From CAKVOD01 sp964489405 (GTDB lineage Bacteria; Bacillota; Clostridia; Christensenellales; UBA1242): a stretch of DNA of 10,470 bases. Shown piece by piece: positions 1-7,734 of the stretch (the first letter of the stretch is position 1; the number at the start of each line of letters is the position of its first letter). Location of the stretch: positions 1-10,470 of the forward strand of contig CAZAYL010000033.1 in the NCBI GenBank assembly GCA_964489405.1, given 5' to 3'. The position numbers and the translations under genes are program-made. The notes under the pieces were generated by a model. It was not told the DNA's origin, made no database searches, and saw only the letters and a list, made by a program, of their open reading frames with translations.

Positions 1-19
1 AAGATATTGTTTTATTCTA

Positions 20-87
20 TTGTCATTTTGTCATTATGTTTTGTGTACTAATTTATTGTACCACATTCTTTCGCTCTGAATGACTCA
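20..87 (-). promoter_or_regulatory. Putative promoter reading out of the left edge
   Basis: On the minus strand a TACAAT -10 box (60-55) is preceded by TGTGG, giving the extended -10 form TGTG-G-TACAAT. No good -35 lies at 16-18 bp; a TTGAGT further upstream is 22 bp away, which is too far. Just downstream of the expected start is a perfect tandem 8-mer (plus strand TTGTCATT at 20-27 and 28-35). It would drive a gene that starts beyond the left edge. No coding start is visible inside the window, so this rests on the motif alone. Confidence 0.4.
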
Positions 88-132
88 AGGTAAGTACTTG
101 TACTCGCTTTGATAATGTAGATATTATTACAC

Positions 133-159
133 ACAATTTCACAAAAGTTGTAAAATTGT
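133..159 (-). terminator. Hairpin overlapping the glmM stop
   Basis: Arms ACAATTT (133-139) and AAATTGT (153-159) with inner ACAA/TTGT pairing form a stem of about 12 bp, with one wobble or mismatch depending on strand and a 3-base loop. It overlaps the glmM TGA. No clean T-run follows on the minus strand (GTGTAATAATATC), so it is either a weak terminator or a 3'-end protecting hairpin. Confidence 0.35.
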
Positions 160-1479
160 TTTCTTGAGATAGTTTGCAAGGTCTATGGTCATTGATTCGT
201 CCTTGCCTTCGACAAGAATGCGAATTTTGTTTTCGGTGCCACTTGCGCGTACTACAATACGTCCGCGGTCGCTGAGTAGATTTTGCGCGCGGTCGATTGC
301 GTCTTGCAATTTTTCGCTATTTAAAAGCTTGTGCTTATCTTTGTCGTTGACTGGGACGTCAATTTCAGTTGCGGGATAAATTATTAAATTTTGCAACACT
401 TCTTGCGGGGTTTTGTTGAGTAATTTCAATAGTTTTAACATATAAAGTGCACTGTATATGCCGTCACCTGTTTTAGCAAATTCGCTGATGATAATATGCC
501 CTGCTTTTTCGCCCCCAAGTGGAAGTTTTTCACTTTGTAGACATATGCTAACGTTTTTGTCCCCGACTTGCACGCGTTTTAGTTTGATTCCTTGTTTTTC
601 TAGCGAATGCTCGACCCCAAAGTTTGTGAGTGTGGTTGCGACAATGGTATTTCCATAAAGAATGCCAATTTCTTTCATAAGGACGGCAAGAATAAATAAA
701 ATTTTGTCGCCGTCTAAAATCTCGCCGTCATTTAGCACGCATATGATGCGGTCGCCGTCGCCGTCGAATGCAAAGCCGATGTCAAACTCCCTAAGTTCAA
801 TTGATTTTTGCAAGAATTCTGGGTGCATTGCGCCACAATTAGAATTAATTTTTGCGCCATTGGGAGTGTTATTAAATGCGATAATTTTGGCGTTGAGTGC
901 TTGAAAAATTCTTTCTGCAACATCATAGCACGCGCCGTTTGCACAGTCGAGTGCGACGGAATAAGATGATAAGTCGATATTTATATTTTTCATAACTTTA
1001 GCAATATATTTTTCACTCAAACTTTCGTTTCGGATATACTGCCCCATTTTATCAAAGGTTTGCAAGCCAAAATCAGTTTTATTTTTGAGTATGTATTCAA
1101 GTTTCTTGATTTGGTCATCATCTAATTTATTGCCGACGCTATCAAAAATTTTTATTCCGTTATATTGTGGCGGATTATGCGATGCGGTTACCATAACTGC
1201 AAAGTCAAAATTGGGTGCTAGGACACTTATGGCGGGCGTTGGCAAGATGCCAGCGTCCACGACTGTTGCGCCGTGCGCAAGTGCCCCCGAAATGAGCGTA
1301 TGCTTGACAAAGTCCGCACTTTGGCGTGTGTCACTTGCTAGTAAGATTTGTGGGCGACCTTTGCACGAATTGTTTTCGTTTACCAAAATCGCGAGCGCCT
1401 TGCCCACATTATAACAAAGGTGTGGGGTCAGAAAATCTCCCACTGTTCCACGAATGCCGTCAGTTCCAAACAATTTCAT
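139..1479 (-). CDS. glmM: Phosphoglucosamine mutase GlmM
   Basis: Converts glucosamine-6-phosphate to glucosamine-1-phosphate, the step before UDP-GlcNAc, and so feeds peptidoglycan synthesis in the cytoplasm. The 446-residue product matches the family length. Visible in order are the N-terminal KLFGTDGIRG, the phosphoserine loop TASHNP (Ser100), the Mg-binding DGDGDR (239-244), the sugar-binding GGEKAGH (322-328) and the C-terminal phosphate-binding RASGTENKIRI (411-421). The sugar loop carries Ala where GGExSGH is common. I start it at the second of two in-frame ATGs (1479) because GGAG (1491-1488) lies 8 nt from it but only 2 nt from the ATG at 1485. It is divergent from the large gene at 1696 and apparently single-gene in this window. 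The function call is secure because every active-site motif is intact. Confidence 0.97.
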   Translation of the reverse strand: MKLFGTDGIRGTVGDFLTPHLCYNVGKALAILVNENNSCKGRPQILLASDTRQSADFVKHTLISGALAHGATVVDAGILPTPAISVLAPNFDFAVMVTASHNPPQYNGIKIFDSVGNKLDDDQIKKLEYILKNKTDFGLQTFDKMGQYIRNESLSEKYIAKVMKNINIDLSSYSVALDCANGACYDVAERIFQALNAKIIAFNNTPNGAKINSNCGAMHPEFLQKSIELREFDIGFAFDGDGDRIICVLNDGEILDGDKILFILAVLMKEIGILYGNTIVATTLTNFGVEHSLEKQGIKLKRVQVGDKNVSICLQSEKLPLGGEKAGHIIISEFAKTGDGIYSALYMLKLLKLLNKTPQEVLQNLIIYPATEIDVPVNDKDKHKLLNSEKLQDAIDRAQNLLSDRGRIVVRASGTENKIRILVEGKDESMTIDLANYLKKTILQLL

Positions 1480-1502
1480 ATTCATTTCTCCAATTTCAGT
1501 TG

Positions 1503-1530
1503 ATATTACAAAATAGACTATGAACGTCTA
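1503..1530 (-). promoter_or_regulatory. Candidate glmM promoter with overlapping inverted repeat
   Basis: Minus strand reads TAGACG, 16 bp, TAATAT before the glmM ribosome binding site. The -35 part coincides with an inverted repeat TAGAC-N7-GTCTA (1514-1518 and 1526-1530), which could be a small operator. The promoter match is only moderate. Confidence 0.35.
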
Positions 1531-1641
1531 GTGATATTTGTGCTAAAATAAGCTTTTGTTGATGTGTGGAATAAATTTTATTTAACTAATAAGATACTAC
1601 TACATTTTTTTTGTGTACGAAAATAAAAATTTAATATTTAC

Positions 1642-1690
1642 TTGTATTTTGATGCAAAATATAGTAAAATGTATTATACATATAAGGAGA
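1642..1690 (+). promoter_or_regulatory. Promoter and ribosome binding site of the CvpA-like giant gene
   Basis: TTGTAT (1642-1647), a 17-bp spacer and TAAAAT (1665-1670) predict transcription from about 1677, only about 19 nt before the start codon. A strong AAGGAGA (1684-1690) sits 5 nt before ATG 1696. A second pairing, TTGATG (1649-1654) with TATTAT (1672-1677), is possible but would start transcription inside the ribosome binding site. The 1480-1695 gap holds nothing else but the divergent glmM promoter region. Confidence 0.6.
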
Positions 1691-1695
1691 TAATT

Positions 1696-4600
1696 ATGGA
1701 AATCGCGACTATAGTTACAATTTCGCTCAACGCCATTTTTGCACTGTGCATAATCCTCGGATTTTTGTGGGGTTTCAAGCGTGGATTGAAACGCTCGGCG
1801 ATGCGCATTGCCTTTATTGTGGGGTGCTTAATACTTGCTTTCTTTATTGCAATGCCTGTGGCAAATTCTATTGTTAATATAGATGTTTCGAGTGTGTACA
1901 CATACACCGACTCTGATGGCATTGTGCACAAGACGCTAAGTGATATCATTTCTAGCGCTGTTACAAATATTTCAACTGACATCAAAGACGCGTATAACAA
2001 CAGCGAAAGCTTGCGGGCACTTATTGATGCTTTGCCACAAATGATAGTTCAAAGCATTGTGTTTGTGGTTCTATTTTGGTTGCTAAAAATTCTGACTTGG
2101 CCAATTTTTGCCGTTTTAGCAAACGCTTTGTGGGGAAAGAAAAAGACTAGCAAAGCAAGAGAAGGACAGCAAAAGACAATTCAAAATGGTAGGGTCATTG
2201 AAAATGGCAAGGTTCGCCCAGCGTCTAAAAAGAAAGAAAAAAAGCATAGATGGATGGGTGCTGTGATTGGAACGCTACAAGGCTGTTTGATTGCGTTCTT
2301 TACACTGCTCCCAATTGCTGGCTTTTCGAGTATTGTTCAGAACATTGACAAACAAGCGAGTGTGTCTGCGACGACCAAGGAAGATGATGAAGAGAATGAA
2401 TTAAAACCGCTTGGACAAATGCTCCGCGAAAGCCTTGGCGATGATGCTATGAACTCACTCACTGCGTATGAAAATTCGGCGCTTGGCGTGATTTGTGGGT
2501 GGACAGATGTTGATGGTTTTGCTTTCGACGTTCAAACATCGGCAAAGGTTAATGGCAAGACGACAAATTTAAGAAAGGAAATTAATGCTCTCTCAAATGC
2601 TTACAATGAGGCGTCTAAAATTAAGAGTTTTGACCTTTCTAAAATGGACTTTGACACCATCAAAAAATTGTTTGACTATTTAGTTTCATCTCCAAGTCTT
2701 TCGAGCATTGCGGATGAATTGATGCCACATTACATTAACAAAGTCATCAATGAATCAAAAGACATAAATTCGACTGTGAAGGAATTCTTGAAGATGTATG
2801 TCGATACTTATGGAACGCCAAAAATTGACGAACTTAGGAGCGACATTGAGCACATTTGTACTGCGATGAAAATTATTCAAAGTAACGACATTTTTGCATA
2901 TTTTGAGAACGCACAAAAATTTGATATTGACGAATTTGTAAAGATAATTGAAGCGAAAGACGGGAAAAATCCACTACGCGACATCTTCGCTGAGATTACA
3001 CAATCAACAACTACACAAAAACTTTTGCAAACATTTATAAACTATGGTTTGAAATCTTTAGGCGATGAGATTTCTGACGCTACTAATAAAGAAATCACAG
3101 TTAAAACTGTTACATTCGACAATGTAAATTGGGATAATGTGCGAGAGGAAGTTCCAAGTATTCTTAACTCAAGTATCACAGTTTACAAAAGTTACAAAAA
3201 TAGTACCGAAACAAGCGAGACAAACAAAGTTTTGAGCATCAATTTCAAATATATTGGCGAAATTTTGCAATTGTTCGCATCGTCGAGCTTGTTGGATGAC
3301 GCTTTTGATAGCGCGATGGATATTCTTGACCAATATGACGATTATAGCAAATACATTGATTTTGGTTCGATGAAAAAAGATGTTGATTTTGTCAAAGAAA
3401 TGACTTATGTTCAAAACTCTGTTGATGCACTGAGAAGCGTTGGCGCACTTACCTACTTTAATACTGGGTCAACAATGAAAGTTGAAGATTTATTGAAAAA
3501 GATTGATGCTAATATTCCTAACACAACAACTAACTGCATTGATGTTGTTGTGGCGAATATTACCTCGTCATCAATTTTGAAAGCAAGTTTGCCAAAGACA
3601 CTCAATACTGTTTATCCTGAACTTTTGGAAAAAATGTCAAAAGAAATTGAAAAAATCGACACAACAAACATTAATTGGAACGTTGAAACTGCTACAATTA
3701 TAAAAATTTTACACTTTGCGTGCGACAATGTTGACATTTTTACGAAAGACTTCACTGGCAAAAAATTGCTAAATGAAATCAATTTGATTGAATTTGGACA
3801 AAATATTGACGCTATGTGCAATAGTTGTTTGTTCTCCCCTGTTGTTAAGGCTGGAATTAACTACGCCAAGACAAATGTAGAGTTAAAAGATTATCTAAAT
3901 GCCGACATTCTTTCTACTAACCTTAACTTTACAAATGAGTTCACTGCGATTTCAAAGGCTGTTGACATTGCTAAGTCATCAGGCATTATGGATGAAATTA
4001 TGGCTGAAAGCAAAAATATGACAGCGAACATATTGACTATTTTGAAAAATGATCCAACAATTGCTAATAATTTAGTCAACAACTCATTTGATAGTTCAAT
4101 TATTCAAAAGAGTGTTGAACAGATTGTCAACAAATTGCAATCACTTGTTGGCAACGCAATTAACATTAAAATTGAAAAAACAACTGTTGACATTGATAAT
4201 TTCATCAAAAACCTTGACACAAAGAAAGTCGAATTTGGCAACATATTAAATAGCATTGCAAAAATTGGAAGCCCTGTGCTTGAGAGTGATTTCTCCCTTG
4301 ATACCTTTGCGAATAACATCGATGATTTTGCAAGCGCATTTACAAATTTGCAAAATTCGACGGAATTCCACAATACTTACATTGCACTCATTGACTATTT
4401 GTCAACAAATGAGAAAATTAAGGAAGTCATTGACTTTAGCGTTGTTGGCGACAACTTTGATTACACTACTGAGTTTAGTAAACTTAAAGAAATTATCAAT
4501 ATCTTGAAAACTAACAATATTTGGCAACCACTTGTCGACGGCACGGGTAAAGTTGAAGACCTTGTTGATAGTTCGGGCGCAGATGCCAAAGAGGAGATTA

Positions 4601-5760
4601 CTCAAAAAATTCTTGAAAGTAAATTGTTTGTGGGCTATGCTACAAAGGCACTCAACAATATGATTGACGAGTTTAACACTTGTCTTGGAGCTTCGGTTGC
4701 ACATATTGCTGAGGGAACTGACCTTTCGAGTCAGAGCGAAAACATTGCAAAAATTACTAAATATCTTTCAAATATTGACACAAGCAAAACAATTACGATA
4801 AAGACACTTGACAAAACTAATCTTGGAAAACTTTTGGATGAACTCAAAACCAACAAATTTGGGTATACTCCAAACGGCGCTTTGAGTGGCGTATATGACA
4901 CATTTGTCGACTATATGCTTGACGACACAAAATCTGATTATGGATACATCATTAAAGATGCGTGCGATTCATTTGCGACCACGAGCGTTGAGCCAAAAAA
5001 TAATGCTAATGTCAACTGGGCTACGGTAACGTCTGCGTTTGAGGAACTTTTGAATGTTTATGACAATCTCACGGACATCTCAACTTTAACCGCTGACACG
5101 GTTGTTACAATTTTTGAAACAATTGGCACGAGTGAGAATACACTTGTTCCTAGACTTGTCAAAACATATTTAAAGCACGGCAAAGCTGATGCGGGCGCTA
5201 TTGCTACAATCAATAATTTCGATTTTAGTGATACGACGTTCAACAGTTCGGCAATAAGAACACTTTATGAGTTAAAAGATACTGCTGATACGATTAGCAC
5301 AAACGACACAAACACTGCACTGACAAAGATTAGCGAGAAACTTGACGCTCTCAATGTTTATGAACGAAATAAACTTGACAATTTGATTGCATTTATTGAT
5401 GTTGTAACAAATAAAGACATTGCATCCTACACAAGCGGTGTGGACTTTGCAACTGAAAAGTCTTGCGTCGATAATTTGAAAGGTCTATACAATGTAACTA
5501 AGTACACAATTGACACTTTGAAAACTGCAATTGATGCAATAAAAGATTCGACGATGATTCTTGGGAAACTTGCTGACCAGAATGTAGTTATTTGCGATGT
5601 AGACTCAGATAAGGTTATGAATGACATTGTTGGTAGTTCTGCTTCACAAGAAGCAAAAGATGCTGTACTCAATGAAATTTGCAACTACATCACGACAAAT
5701 GTTACAGACACAACAAAACAGCAAAAAATTGCTAAAATTCTTGGTATAACACTAGCTTAA
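1696..5760 (+). CDS. Giant CvpA-like membrane protein with helical-repeat ectodomain
   Basis: The product has 1354 residues. Start 1696 is chosen over an upstream in-frame ATG at 1642 because only it has a ribosome binding site. Four membrane helices lie at about 4-26, 36-58, 117-141 and 187-212. The first turn (GFLWGFKRGLKR, 22-33) and the fourth helix (GAVIGTLQG) resemble the CvpA family. Loops 27-35 and 147-186 are strongly basic, which places them in the cytoplasm and residues 213-1354 outside the cell. That region is rich in Asn, Asp, Thr and Lys, looks almost wholly helical, and carries degenerate units of about 90 residues marked by a hydrophobic-Asn/Asp-Trp/Phe motif (for example W479, W661, F745, Y923, W1108). 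I see no protease triad, sortase signal or known enzyme motif. CvpA-type membrane domains are known as platforms for extracytoplasmic domains (mycobacterial MarP, a serine protease). The role here is unknown; scaffold or envelope sensor is inference. It is monocistronic, divergent from glmM. Confidence 0.85.
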   Translation: MEIATIVTISLNAIFALCIILGFLWGFKRGLKRSAMRIAFIVGCLILAFFIAMPVANSIVNIDVSSVYTYTDSDGIVHKTLSDIISSAVTNISTDIKDAYNNSESLRALIDALPQMIVQSIVFVVLFWLLKILTWPIFAVLANALWGKKKTSKAREGQQKTIQNGRVIENGKVRPASKKKEKKHRWMGAVIGTLQGCLIAFFTLLPIAGFSSIVQNIDKQASVSATTKEDDEENELKPLGQMLRESLGDDAMNSLTAYENSALGVICGWTDVDGFAFDVQTSAKVNGKTTNLRKEINALSNAYNEASKIKSFDLSKMDFDTIKKLFDYLVSSPSLSSIADELMPHYINKVINESKDINSTVKEFLKMYVDTYGTPKIDELRSDIEHICTAMKIIQSNDIFAYFENAQKFDIDEFVKIIEAKDGKNPLRDIFAEITQSTTTQKLLQTFINYGLKSLGDEISDATNKEITVKTVTFDNVNWDNVREEVPSILNSSITVYKSYKNSTETSETNKVLSINFKYIGEILQLFASSSLLDDAFDSAMDILDQYDDYSKYIDFGSMKKDVDFVKEMTYVQNSVDALRSVGALTYFNTGSTMKVEDLLKKIDANIPNTTTNCIDVVVANITSSSILKASLPKTLNTVYPELLEKMSKEIEKIDTTNINWNVETATIIKILHFACDNVDIFTKDFTGKKLLNEINLIEFGQNIDAMCNSCLFSPVVKAGINYAKTNVELKDYLNADILSTNLNFTNEFTAISKAVDIAKSSGIMDEIMAESKNMTANILTILKNDPTIANNLVNNSFDSSIIQKSVEQIVNKLQSLVGNAINIKIEKTTVDIDNFIKNLDTKKVEFGNILNSIAKIGSPVLESDFSLDTFANNIDDFASAFTNLQNSTEFHNTYIALIDYLSTNEKIKEVIDFSVVGDNFDYTTEFSKLKEIINILKTNNIWQPLVDGTGKVEDLVDSSGADAKEEITQKILESKLFVGYATKALNNMIDEFNTCLGASVAHIAEGTDLSSQSENIAKITKYLSNIDTSKTITIKTLDKTNLGKLLDELKTNKFGYTPNGALSGVYDTFVDYMLDDTKSDYGYIIKDACDSFATTSVEPKNNANVNWATVTSAFEELLNVYDNLTDISTLTADTVVTIFETIGTSENTLVPRLVKTYLKHGKADAGAIATINNFDFSDTTFNSSAIRTLYELKDTADTISTNDTNTALTKISEKLDALNVYERNKLDNLIAFIDVVTNKDIASYTSGVDFATEKSCVDNLKGLYNVTKYTIDTLKTAIDAIKDSTMILGKLADQNVVICDVDSDKVMNDIVGSSASQEAKDAVLNEICNYITTNVTDTTKQQKIAKILGITLA

Positions 5761-5790
5761 CAAAACTTAATATATGCATCTAGATATGCA

Positions 5791-5821
5791 AAAAAGTCTT
5801 CACAAACGTGAAGACTTTTTT
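5791..5821 (+). terminator. Strong bidirectional terminator after the giant gene
   Basis: AAAAAGTCTTCAC (5791-5803), loop AAAC and GTGAAGACTTTTT (5808-5820) form a perfect 13-bp stem with a T-run on either strand. It lies 30 bp after the TAA stop. The remaining gap to 5975 is AT-rich, with only a short TGGCA-CAA-TGCCA hairpin (5825-5837) and no supportable gene. Confidence 0.92.
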
Positions 5822-5975
5822 AGATGGCACAATGCCACTGCTAAAGTAGAATAAATAAATTTTTTTAGTTATTATTAGCTTATATCAGTATCTAAATGCT
5901 CAAAATAATTGGTCTAACTAGATATTTTTGTTTATTATACGTCAATATTTTAACTTTATTTTGTCAGCTATATAA

Positions 5976-5999
5976 AAAAACACCCGCACGGGGTGTTTT
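5976..5999 (-). terminator. Terminator of the hicB-like gene
   Basis: On the minus strand AAAACACCC, a 5-base loop and GGGTGTTTT are followed by more T (TTTTTTTATA overall). The stem begins inside the TAA stop codon of the HicB-like gene, so gene end and terminator are fused. Confidence 0.88.
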
Positions 6000-6252
6000 A
6001 CATAACATCGACATCCACAAGACATACAATGTTCTTATTCTCTCTTTTAACTACTTCAAACGGAGTTGGCTTAGCAACTTCTTCATCATACTTTTTTGCG
6101 TACTTTAGGTATGTGGACAACACTTCTTTTGTTCTTGCAAACGCCTCCTCTACAGTTTTCCCTTCCGCAAATAACTCTAAATCGTGAATTGCAGCGGTGT
6201 ATGTATCAGATTCGTCATCGTAATAAAATACGCATGGATACGAAACTATCAT
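5998..6252 (-). CDS. Orphan HicB-like protein
   Basis: This 84-residue protein has the HicB partial RNase-H-like fold signature: YPCVFYYDDESDTYTAAIHDL (two strands, residues 5-25), then GKTVEEAFARTKEVLSTYL (31-49, the helix typical of HicB), and a closing strand IVCLVDVDV (75-83). Classic HicB antitoxins pair with HicA, a small RNA-cleaving toxin of about 60 residues. No such gene lies on either side, and there is no C-terminal DNA-binding extension, so it resembles the solitary HicB-like proteins common in Firmicutes rather than half of an intact toxin-antitoxin module. A ribosome binding site AAAGGTG (6263-6257) precedes ATG 6252. It has its own promoter and terminator. Fold confidence is high; function is unknown. 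Confidence 0.85.
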   Translation of the reverse strand: MIVSYPCVFYYDDESDTYTAAIHDLELFAEGKTVEEAFARTKEVLSTYLKYAKKYDEEVAKPTPFEVVKRENKNIVCLVDVDVM

Positions 6253-6268
6253 AATTCACCTTTTTAGT

Positions 6269-6297
6269 AGTATAACACATTTTTTTATTTTTACCAA
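6269..6297 (-). promoter_or_regulatory. Promoter of the hicB-like gene
   Basis: Minus strand TTGGTA (6297-6292), 17 bp, TATACT (6274-6269), with TGTG one base upstream of the -10 box (extended -10). The predicted start is about 6262, giving a leader of about 10 nt that begins at the ribosome binding site. Confidence 0.7.
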
Positions 6298-6322
6298 ACT
6301 ATTTTATGCAAATTTTTGATAA

Positions 6323-6733
6323 TTATAACGCTATCATAAAGTTTGCGTTGATTGCTCTTCCGATAAACATCATCATCATACTTAGACTTAGCATAAAACT
6401 CAAAAAGAAAAATGATGTCGCGATGTTGTTATATTCTTTTTTCTCGCCACTAATTTTGAGTTTCTTGCGATTCTTTTTGCAAAAAACAAATGCGACCATA
6501 TGTGCGCAGGTGTATAGATATATAGGAATGCCCCACCACACTGCGTTCTTATGTGGCAAACCAAAAATCAACACCATTGCAAATGCAATAATCGTAAAAG
6601 CGAGCACGCCATATGCCACATAACTAAGGTACATAGACTTTTCCCTAGCGTACAATTTGACTTGTCCTGAATCTTGCTTTTCAGGCTCAACTATTGATGT
6701 TAAATCAAATAATCTAAAATCGTTAATATCCAT
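6323..6733 (-). CDS. Small membrane protein, three predicted helices
   Basis: A 136-residue protein I do not recognise. An acidic soluble N-terminus (1-30) leads into membrane helices at about 34-58, 65-85 and 104-124. A highly basic loop, KKNRKKLKISGEKK (86-99), sits between helices 2 and 3 and is presumably cytoplasmic. The third helix is Met-rich (MLSLSMMMMF). The start is ATG 6733, preceded by AAAGGAGTG (6749-6741). It follows the SLOG-family gene by 75 bp on the same strand without an intervening terminator, so cotranscription is likely. No hairpin terminator is seen after it, so transcripts may run into the hicB-like gene. A 19-codon frame ending in TGA abuts its ATG directly. Coding status is supported by a good ribosome binding site and clear hydrophobic periodicity; function is unknown. 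Confidence 0.75.
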   Translation of the reverse strand: MDINDFRLFDLTSIVEPEKQDSGQVKLYAREKSMYLSYVAYGVLAFTIIAFAMVLIFGLPHKNAVWWGIPIYLYTCAHMVAFVFCKKNRKKLKISGEKKEYNNIATSFFFLSFMLSLSMMMMFIGRAINANFMIAL

Positions 6734-6808
6734 TCATCGACACTCCTTTTGTACTTCTTTAGTTGTTTTTGCAATTTTTTTGCTATCTTCCATATATCTG
6801 CTTAGAAT

Positions 6809-7387
6809 TTATTTAATACGCCTGCCGTCAAACGTTATTTTTTCAAATCTCAAATTGTAATATTGCAATTTGTCTTTTAAAAGTTTAATCACGTCGTCAG
6901 CATTTTTTGCTCCCCAAACCATATCCTCAAAGTTTTCGCCATAAATACGTGTTTCGCCAACTTGCGTATTTGCGACCTTTGCGCTCCATCCTGTTGCCGT
7001 TTCCATTGCAATGACCATACGATAAAGTGTCCACGCGTTAGCAATCTCGCCAAGAGTTCCACTCCCACCACCAATTGCAACAACTGCGGGCGCGTTCGCA
7101 GTAATAACGTCGCGCGCAAGGTCAATACCTGTTGGAATAACAATATCCGCATATTCATTTGCGACTCTTTCGTCGTACATTGGTAAAACCGCTATTGTGT
7201 CGCCCTCGCGATATTTTTCGCTAGCTTTTGCACCTTGCAAAGCATATTTCATCACTCCGTCAAGCCCACCTGTCATAACGCGATATCCATTGTCGACTAA
7301 TTTTTTGCCGATTTCAAACGCTAAACGCGCGTTGACTGAATCTTCAGCGCAGATACCATTTCCACAAACTGAAATAATTGTTCTCAT
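6809..7387 (-). CDS. SLOG/LOG-fold protein (TIGR00725-like)
   Basis: This 192-residue Rossmann-like protein belongs to the LOG/MoCo-carrier-like superfamily, whose members bind or hydrolyse nucleotide-derived ligands; true LOG enzymes are cytokinin-riboside-phosphate phosphoribohydrolases. Visible are the first strand and loop RTIISVCGNG (2-11), TGGLDGVMKYAL (39-50), Arg92 in DLARD and GGGSGTLGE (106-114), the counterpart of PGGxGTxxE with the acidic residue Glu114 kept but Pro replaced by Gly. That replacement fits the TIGR00725 branch better than classical LOG, so I give no enzyme name. The C-terminal stretch of about 35 residues (ENFEDMVWGAKNADDVIKLL onward) makes it longer than the usual 150-160. 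The start is ATG 7387 with GAGG 5 nt upstream; an in-frame TTG at 7420 has no ribosome site. It lies 42 bp after the coiled-coil gene, probably in one operon with it and the downstream membrane protein. Confidence 0.87.
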   Translation of the reverse strand: MRTIISVCGNGICAEDSVNARLAFEIGKKLVDNGYRVMTGGLDGVMKYALQGAKASEKYREGDTIAVLPMYDERVANEYADIVIPTGIDLARDVITANAPAVVAIGGGSGTLGEIANAWTLYRMVIAMETATGWSAKVANTQVGETRIYGENFEDMVWGAKNADDVIKLLKDKLQYYNLRFEKITFDGRRIK

Positions 7388-7429
7388 ACTGTCCTCGTAA
7401 AATAATTTATGCCAAAACAAAAAATGAAG

Positions 7430-7702
7430 TTACATCTCCATTCCTTGTTCATCTTTGTTTTTGACATCCTCACTCAAAATTTTGATTTTTTGTTGATATG
7501 TATCAATCAACGAACGCAAAATTTGATTGTTTTGAATCAAAAACTCCATTTCTTTTTTGATTTTCTTAATATCAAATAGCTTTGCTTGCAATATAATTAA
7601 AAACTCTCTTGACATTGATTTCAATTCATCAATTGAAATTGAAATTCCAAGTTCCTCAAGTGCCATTTTAATTTCGTCAATATTGACTTCTAATTCTTCC
7701 AT
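7430..7702 (-). CDS. Small coiled-coil protein, unknown
   Basis: A 90-residue, strongly helical, acidic-then-basic protein with no recognised family. Residues 2-40 form two amphipathic helices broken by GISIS (19-23). Residues 41-80 have a heptad-like pattern of Ile/Leu (KIKKEMEFLIQNNQILRSLI), suggesting a dimeric coiled coil. It has no membrane segment, cysteine or signal peptide. The start at ATG 7702 has AAGGAG 7 nt upstream, and a well-formed promoter precedes it, so the gene is likely real. It is the first gene of the probable three-gene unit continuing with the SLOG-fold protein and the small membrane protein, so it may be a partner or adaptor of one of them; that is inference. Confidence 0.72.
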   Translation of the reverse strand: MEELEVNIDEIKMALEELGISISIDELKSMSREFLIILQAKLFDIKKIKKEMEFLIQNNQILRSLIDTYQQKIKILSEDVKNKDEQGMEM

Positions 7703-7734
7703 AGAAAATCTCCTTACTTTGTATTGATGACTTT

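Noticed and set aside
185..1414. Plus-strand frames opposite glmM
   Set aside because: They are antisense shadows of a gene whose motifs are all intact on the minus strand.
1642..1695. Upstream ATG (1642) for the giant gene
   Set aside because: It overlaps the proposed -35 box, lacks a ribosome binding site and adds no hydrophobic or conserved segment.
5825..5837. TGGCA-CAA-TGCCA as an attachment or regulatory site
   Set aside because: A 5-bp stem is easily found by chance, and it sits between two terminators with no gene to control.
5896..6187. Plus-strand frames of 64-70 codons near the hicB-like gene
   Set aside because: They run through the hicB terminator and antisense to the HicB-like gene, lack ribosome binding sites and have low-complexity hydrophobic content.
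6734..6738. TGA before the membrane-protein ATG as a recoded sense codon
   Set aside because: TGG encodes tryptophan and TGA serves as a stop in glmM; the ATG after it has a well-placed ribosome binding site, so ordinary initiation explains it.
7388..7420. TTG start at 7420 for the SLOG-fold protein
   Set aside because: There is no ribosome binding site for it, and the conserved first strand begins at ATG 7387.
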